Below are positions 57,950-64,000 of a DNA stretch of 64,000 bases, piece by piece. Position numbers and translations under genes: made by a program. Below the pieces are notes generated by a model. That model did no database searches and was not told the origin of the DNA. It worked only from the letters and a program-made list of their open reading frames with translations. Every line of letters starts with the position of its first letter. Position 1 is the first letter of the stretch. The stretch comes from Sinotaia quadrata (lineage: Eukaryota; Mollusca; Gastropoda; Architaenioglossa; Viviparidae). The DNA is taken from positions 66,393,259-66,457,258 of the forward strand of contig CM054181.1 of NCBI GenBank assembly GCA_028829895.1, in the 5' to 3' direction.

Positions 57950-58215
57950 ATTCTAATCCTACTTAACGACAGGTTTATATTCTGACTCTTGCCAGTGTTA
58001 AACTTTCACTAGGATCCTACTTAACGACAGGTTTATATTCTGACTCTTGCCAGTGTTAAACTTTCACTAGGATCCTGCTTAACGACAGGTTTATATTCTG
58101 ACCCTTGCCAGTGTTAAACTTTCACTAGGATCCTACTTAACGACATATTTATATTCTGACCTTTGTCACTGTTAAAATTTCTCTCGAATCCTAGTTAATG
58201 ACAGATTTCGCATTA
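57950..58215. repeat. 58-bp minisatellite, 3 good copies and diverged fourth
   Basis: Units contain ATCCTACTTAACGACAGGTT, TATATTCTGACTCTTGCCAG and TGTTAAACTTTCACTAGG. Confidence 0.95.
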
Positions 58216-58367
58216 TATTCACTGTTACAGAAATTTTATTCTGACCCAAATCAAAGATATATTTCACTAGTGTGATCATAGTCACTATCCAGTTCACTGG
58301 CATATAGATTTCACATTGTAGTACTAGTCATTGACTGATTGCGCTATCTTATCCGATAAGTCACTGT

Positions 58368-58635
58368 TAAAGACGTCTCATGCAGTAATGAAACAAGACG
58401 TCTCATGCAGTAATGAAATAAGATGTCTCATGCAGTAATGAAATAAGACGTCTCATGCAGTAATGAAACAAGATGTATCATGCAGTAATGAAATAAGATG
58501 TCTCATGCAGTAATGAAATAAGACGTCTCGTGCAAACAAGACGGTGTCTCATGCAGTAATGAAACAAGACGTCTCATGCAGTAATGAAATAAGACGTCTC
58601 ATGCAGTAATGAAACAAGACGTCTCATGCAGTAAC
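58368..58635. repeat. 25-bp minisatellite, about 10 copies
   Basis: The unit contains AAGACGTCTCATGCAGTAAT and GAAAC/GAAAT. AGACGTCT is palindromic. One copy (about 58525) is partly deleted. Confidence 0.96.
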
Positions 58636-59550
58636 ATACATTATTGGTCTAGTTCAGCCCTACAGGCCAAGAGATCGACTCACAGCGGCACTGCAGGCAT
58701 GCAATTTGTCTAGCTACAGCTGTCACGGACCGGTAACAGAGGTCACCTTGTGCAATCTGTCTAGCGAGTCTCGGTCATTGCAGTTCGCATTCTTCGAGTC
58801 TTATTTCACACACGATCGATTGGCATCATAGGTTTGTAAAAGAAAGCCGAACTTTCAGGCGTAGTAGGTCTGCATCAGAGGAGAGAAATCCGACTCGGCA
58901 AGACTCTTCCTCTCAACCCCCATCCCTCATTCTACCGGCGTCTTTGTCAGGCAAAAAAAATGATTGTACAGTCAGATTGCTAGGTGCTATATTCAGCACT
59001 ATAAAGCTTGACATTTTCCTCGAGTGCGAGGGATGAAATCGGCATCCGATGTCAGCAACGTGGATCGAGTGGAAGATGAGATGCGCAGGTGTCAAACGTT
59101 TCCTTCTGCTTCTCATGTGACGTCAACCAGCTAGCGCGTCATGAAGACTTCAGTGCAGGAAGCGCAAGATTAACACATTTTAGGACATATCACTCGCAAC
59201 ACGTTTGTGAAATGTTCAATCACTAAACGGAGTCCAATTCAGTGCGGACGTTAACGCGACCAGATAAATAGATGATATGGAATCTGAAAGTCTCACGGCA
59301 AAATGTAAAATTAAAAAAAAAAACAACAACCAACCACTGAATTATGGACGCTTTCGTTTTCAATCGCTTGGCTTTTCCTGAGTGCGTTCCAAGAAAAATC
59401 GATCGACGATATGCCATCCCCAGTAGTGCCAGGCACAACGATATATGGTGTCTGTTAACGGTGTCAGTTATTGGAACCCACATCTACAAACTCATAGGGA
59501 TCCGGGGAAGTGTATTTGTATATATATATGAGATGTCGGAAGAAAGATGA
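58636..59550. other. Unique, GC-richer intergenic DNA
   Basis: High-complexity sequence without repeats, one of the least repetitive stretches here. ORFs at 58913-59116, 59223-59483 and 59344-59550 lack domains and splice support. Confidence 0.35.
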
Positions 59551-59554
59551 GATG

Positions 59555-59685
59555 ATGAAAGATGAGCGAGCTGTTGGGAGATAGATATCAGAAGAGTGGG
59601 ACACGGTGGGAGATGGGTGAGCTGTTGGGAGATGGATATCAGAAGAGTGGGACACGGTGGGAGATGGTCGAGATGTTGATGTTAG
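59555..59685. repeat. About 51-bp tandem repeat, 2-3 copies
   Basis: Units contain GAGCTGTTGGGAGATGGATA, TCAGAAGAGTGGGACACGGT and GGGAGATG. Confidence 0.93.
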
Positions 59686-59904
59686 AAGATGACTGAAATA
59701 TCAGTAGAGCGCGATATATTGGGAGATGGACGCTGTTAATGTGCCTATGAGAGTCCGCTAACAGTAACCGTCTTCTATAAACACATCCATGGCACTTTGT
59801 TTACTTTAACCCAAAAACAAAATATTAAAAAAAAATACATCTTGTCACGTAACTGTATTGTCTGTCTCATTATAACCGCCACCTAAATTTTACTCAGTAA
59901 ATAA

Positions 59905-59927
59905 GTGTGTGTGTGTGTGTGTGTGTG

Positions 59928-59973
<46 letters not shown>
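59905..59973. repeat. (GT)n/(GA)n microsatellite
   Basis: A GT block is followed directly by a GA block. Confidence 0.98.
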
Positions 59974-59977
<4 letters not shown>

Positions 59978-60455
59978 TAGAATATTTTCTAAATCGTTGT
60001 AAAAAATTTCTGCTGATCAGAATCCATTAGATGAAAAATTAATTTTATATAAGAATCAGTGAAGGGAAAGAAGGCAAGCCTCTCACCCTAAACAATTTCA
60101 TTTTAAACACACAAACGGAGCGCTATTATGAACATGATGTGATATTTCTTTTAAAAGAGTTGTCCCACTTTTCACATGATTCTGAAGTTGAAGAGATCGA
60201 CTAAAATGACGAAGGAATTATTTTGTAAAAGTCAGTGTAGCTCTAGAATTACCAATGAAGTAAACGCCAGTAACAATCGAATGGTAGGTGTAGTAGAATT
60301 TCCTTCCACGTGCAGAGTTTCAATTAAATTCATTTGCGTTATGGATTTACGTAACAACGAAGTTCTTACGTTTTGTACATGTGTGACTGAGCATTTATGT
60401 GCATGCACACAGGAGTGATTTGTTTCCACAGCAAATTTTGCGACTTGACATTATT
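59974..60455. other. Intergenic DNA, no gene supported
   Basis: A plus ORF at 60176-60418 (80 residues) has no domain. AT-rich otherwise. Confidence 0.4.
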
Positions 60456-60800
60456 ACAGGTCTTAATCTTTCTGGTGTTTTGTTTGTATTATGATTTTAT
60501 TCTAGCATAATTTGTAACAATAGTTTAATATTTCATTCTAGTGTAATTTGTAATAATACTTTTTAATGTTTTGCTTGTATTATTCTAGTATAATTTGAAA
60601 TAATACATTTTATTGTTTTGCCTGATTTATTCTAGTATAATTTATAACATTATGTTTTAATGTTTTGTCTATATTTTCCTAATCTTTTTAGTAATATTTT
60701 TCTGTTTTGTTTCTAATATTCTAGAGTAAGTTATATAATATTTTTTAATATTTTGTTTATATTAATCATTATTCTAGTTTGTTAATAATATTTTTAAATA
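60456..60800. repeat. About 50-bp degenerate AT-rich tandem repeat, about 6 copies
   Basis: Units contain TATTCTAGTATAATTTGTAA and TTTAATGTTTTGTTTGTATT variants. Confidence 0.88.
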
Positions 60801-62034
60801 GTATAATAACAAATATTTATTTTGAATATAAGTTTAAATCAGATTAACTATAGTGACGAAAACACAAATATGCTTTTTAAGTTGTAGTGGATTTACTTCA
60901 AAGACAAAATCACAAATATTTAACATGAATATTGGTTTAAAAATTTTGTTAGAGTGTAAGTTTGGGCTATTTCTTTCTTTCAAACTTGTTTCAAACAGAA
61001 AATTTTGCTTCTGAAAATATGAATGTGAATGCTTTAAAAAAAATTACATCGTTTTCAATTTATAACCAAATGACGAATGAAGTTTCCAATTATCCGAAGT
61101 GTCGGCACTTTTCAAATTAGGCTGGAAGGCTGGAATGCTGGATGGGGAGTGGAGGGCACGTTTACATTATGGTGAAATAACGGGACATTAAAAAATAAAA
61201 AATAAAAATAATTAAAGAGGACGGTGGTTGTTAAGTGCACATAAGTAACAGAAGAGCGTTGTAAATTAGGCCTCAATGACAGACCGCTTCATAATGGAAT
61301 CAAATAAATCACTCGTCTGGAATGTCATGAATTCGATGGAATTTTTCAACAAAGCAGTTTTGCAACAGGAGGTATACCACACGCTTAATAATCATTCACT
61401 GATAAAGCAAACGTACAAAACGTCTGTAGTTATTTTAACACTATAAAGTTCTTAGTTTTATATTTAAAGAAAAAAGGGATGACATTAATGAGAGGTGATC
61501 ACAGATGCACAGACTGTTAGGTCATCGCAACCCACAAACCATGAATATGCATGTCTTCATATCAGCAAGATCATCATTATCCATATATCTTCAACATCCA
61601 CAATGTCATCACTCTTGCTATCCACAAGGTCATCATTATCCATATCTTCAACATCCCGCATTGTTACCATTATTTATATATATCTTCATTATCCCGCACT
61701 GCTACCATTATCCACACTATTCGTATGTTTACTATCCACAATGTCATCGCTACCCATGGTCAAAGACCTAAAAGCAACATTTTGTCCAGTTGCTGCAGTT
61801 TGAAAAAATTGCCAACCAAAGTTACGTTTGAAACAGTTCATCAACGTTTTTGGCAATTTCTCTAAGAAGACAATCCTATATAATGACTGCGGTGTGCGTA
61901 TGTATGTGTGTGTGTGTGAAATACAGTACGGTTATAAATGCATCATTTGTCAAAGGGTCTCCGGCCACTATCCTATGACGTAGCTATCATCTTCAGCTGT
62001 GGAGCGTCATCCCAGAGCGTATACAAGGCGTACA
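60801..62034. other. Intergenic DNA with a loose repeat at 61570-61760
   Basis: A degenerate CAATGTCATCA/ATTATCCATATATCTTCA array at about 61570-61760 gives overlapping ORFs in three frames. The rest is unremarkable. Confidence 0.5.
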
Positions 62035-62190
62035 AACTTTTCTTTTTCTAAATGTCGTAAACGTGTACAAAAGAAATCAGGAAATACTTTTTGTTCTTCT
62101 AAATGTCGTACACGTGTACAAAATGAGGAAATATTTTTTGTTCTAATTGCCGTAAACGTGTATATAAGAAATCAGGAAATAATTTTTCGT
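62035..62190. repeat. 50-56-bp tandem repeat, 3-4 copies
   Basis: Units contain TTCTAAATGTCGTAAACGTG and TACAAAAGAAATCAGGAAAT. Confidence 0.9.
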
Positions 62191-62307
62191 CGTCGTCATT
62201 GTAAGATGAAACTCTTTCCATCACCTTTCCTCACCACTATAGACATGGTGTGGTTATCACTTTTAACTCTTTTGCTGCAAGTTAACCATCTTGCTTCCAA
62301 GGCCAAT

Positions 62308-62670
62308 TTAAGTCGACACAGTACTTCCGTAACCACTTGAATTCGAACTGCCGGAACCACAGTCGTCACGGTTACCACTGACCGTCAGTAAAGTGGTGTC
62401 TGGCATTGTCTTCGAGGCTACGGCCACTGTCAGCTCGTTGTCATTACCATCGCTGTCAGAACCGGAACCTTCGTCGGTAGTAGCACCGCTGTTCTCTTTC
62501 TCAACACCCTCTTCCGGCTTGGGCCAGTTCCAGCACAGATTGTTACACCGGTGCTTGGAGAATACTTGCTGGATGCCGGCGAGACCTTTGTCCGTTTGAC
62601 CGTAACTTTTGTCTATGGAGTGTATGCACGGTGTGGTCAGCTTGTAACCAAATTCGTCTGTGTGAACACC
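62308..62670 (-). CDS. Terminal coding exon of an unidentified gene (partial), minus strand
   Basis: On the minus strand an acceptor TCTGATTGCAG is followed at 62670 by GVHTDEFGYKLTTPCIHSID, then 120 codons in all, with TAA at 62308-62310. The middle has KHRCNNLCWNWPKPEEG and the last 70 residues are acidic and Ser/Gly/Asp-rich (GATTDEGSGSDSDGNDNE), ending SSGYGSTVST. Its GC content and codon use are clearly coding-like compared with its flanks, and it is not repetitive. It looks like a cytoplasmic or disordered tail ending in a possible PDZ-type S-T motif. The rest of the gene lies to the right, at least partly outside the window. I do not recognise the family. Phase 0 at the acceptor is assumed. 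Confidence 0.7.
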   Translation of the reverse strand, partial: GVHTDEFGYKLTTPCIHSIDKSYGQTDKGLAGIQQVFSKHRCNNLCWNWPKPEEGVEKENSGATTDEGSGSDSDGNDNELTVAVASKTMPDTTLLTVSGNRDDCGSGSSNSSGYGSTVST

Positions 62671-62694
62671 CTGCAATCAGACACACCTGGTTGT

Positions 62695-62845
62695 TATAAA
62701 GTGCTAACTAGAGCTAAGACTAGGTAGATTGGTTGTAACAAGAGGCTTGGGCAAAAATGCTAGCTTGACCAAAGACCATGTAGAAGGGTTGTTACAAGAT
62801 GCTAAATTGAGGAAAGACTAGATAGATTGGTTGTAACAAGATATT
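62695..62845. repeat. About 45-60-bp degenerate tandem repeat, about 3 copies
   Basis: Units contain GGTTGTAACAAGA and ACTAGATAGATTGG-like halves. It lies just inside the intron before the minus-strand terminal exon. Confidence 0.8.
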
Positions 62846-62864
62846 AACTTTAGCATAGTTAGAA

Positions 62865-63200
62865 CCAAAGATGAGAGAGACTGAGAACCAAAGATGAAAC
62901 AAAACGAGAATGAAGGACTAGACAGAGCGAAGTGCAAAGATGAAACAGAACCAAATATCAGAACGAGAACCAAAGACAAAATAAAAGAATCATAGATGAA
63001 GCACAAGAACCAAAAATTAGAGCAAGAACCAAATACTAGACATTTAAAGAACAAAGATAAAATAGAGAAATAGAGCGAGAAACTAAAACAAGAACCAAAG
63101 ATGAGACAGAAAGAATCAAAGGCGAAACAAGTAATGATTAGCGAGAACCAAAGGGGGAACAAAACGAGAAGGGAAAGATTAGACAGCAAGAACAAAAGTT
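62865..63200. repeat. About 19-bp degenerate purine-rich minisatellite
   Basis: GAACCAAAGATGAGACAGAA-like units recur about 15 times with drift. Phe/Leu/Ser-rich minus ORFs over it are artefacts. Confidence 0.88.
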
Positions 63201-63585
63201 AAATGAGGGAACCAACGTTTTTTTGTTTTTTTTTGGTAGGAACCAACATAAAAACGAAAGAATAAATATATATAACAAATGCAGAACATACGTAAAGGAG
63301 TAAGTGGACAAACGAGAAATAAATTTAAACATATATTGTGCAGTAATTCATCTGAATCGACCGATTCACGAATAACTGTCACATAATTCAGCATTTCCTT
63401 TACAAAATTAAACAAAAGTTTTGCTTATGCGTGTAAATAATAATATAGATATCATTAAAGATGGTGCATTTGACCAGTAGCATTAATTGTCCAGTTGTTA
63501 TTATTCTTCTGCCTGTTTTAAGTGTTTAGCAGTTTGCTACAAGTTAAAACTCAAAACATTTTTTCTTCTATTAATTTACACTATC
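63201..63585. other. AT-rich DNA, no exon recognised
   Basis: Probably intron of the minus-strand gene whose last exon is at 62308-62670. Nothing is recognised. Confidence 0.4.
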
Positions 63586-63745
63586 ACTTTGTAAACATTT
63601 CTCAATACATCACACTACCCTTTGTAAATGTCTCAGAGCATCACACTATCTCTCGTAAACATGTCTCAATACATCACAGTGCTCCTTGTAAACGTTTCAG
63701 CACACCACACTAGCCCTTGTAAATATGTCTCAGTACAACGCACTT
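63586..63745. repeat. About 31-bp minisatellite, about 5 copies
   Basis: Units contain CTTGTAAACATGTCTCAATA and CATCACACTAC. Confidence 0.92.
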
Positions 63746-64000
63746 ATAAACATATCGCAGTATTTGAATGTTCCTGGCATGCTCTGTCACTGTCATTAAC
63801 GCGGTCCCACCAGTTCATGGTATGATGTTCTGCTTAAAACATCATAAAAAGGGGACGTTACTGTCAATTACTCACAAATATGTCTCGTGAAAATGCGTAC
63901 GTTCAACTCATGAGATTAAAGACAAGGGGACTTAACCGTCAGACAGGATCAAACGCTATCAGCCTCTCTGCAGCGAGTAGCGTAGGATCTCACAGATGCT
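63746..64000. other. Right window edge, nothing recognised
   Basis: Unique sequence, presumably intronic to the minus-strand gene. Confidence 0.35.

Overview
The window is AT-rich eukaryotic nuclear DNA from an invertebrate animal. A lophotrochozoan such as a mollusc is my best guess, inferred from the receptor type, the small exons in kilobase-sized introns and the repeat content. There are no bacterial operons, rRNA genes or CRISPR arrays. Most translated frames here are chance ORFs or frames kept open by tandem repeats.

Three real protein genes are visible. (1) At 598-711 (+) is the last coding exon of a gene that begins left of the window. (2) From 11802 to 21359 (+) five phase-compatible exons encode a complete 353-residue class A seven-transmembrane receptor with non-canonical switch motifs (NRF for DRY, SYSP for CWxP, no W4.50). 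(3) At 62308-62670 (-) is the last coding exon of a gene whose body lies right of the window. A possible first exon at 41895-41969 and an acidic ORF at 48826-49056 (-) are weak candidates.

Mobile DNA fills much of the rest. An almost intact 4.6-kb hAT transposon (24776-29400) has an 8-bp target duplication and a transposase broken by one in-frame TAG; its 5' part carries a private tandem duplication that was then split by a solo LTR (25343-26362). A 1374-bp internally deleted hAT (52344-53717), a 156-bp hAT MITE (49712-49867) and a decayed, left-truncated second hAT type (about 37770-39481) are also present. Two diverged copies of an interspersed repeat of about 1-1.3 kb (10086-11365 and 32887-33905) share a heat-shock-element plus TATA-box arrangement at the same end. 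A tRNA-like SINE fragment lies at about 29430-29545.

The remaining sequence is dominated by more than 60 short tandem arrays (units of 15-90 bp, 2 to about 45 copies) whose units are mostly unrelated to each other. Each large transposon here also carries its own private tandem duplication, and one minisatellite was seeded from transposase codons. The most distinctive property of the window is therefore a local process that duplicates whatever sequence is present, followed by decay; the heat-shock-like interspersed repeat is the most interesting single element.
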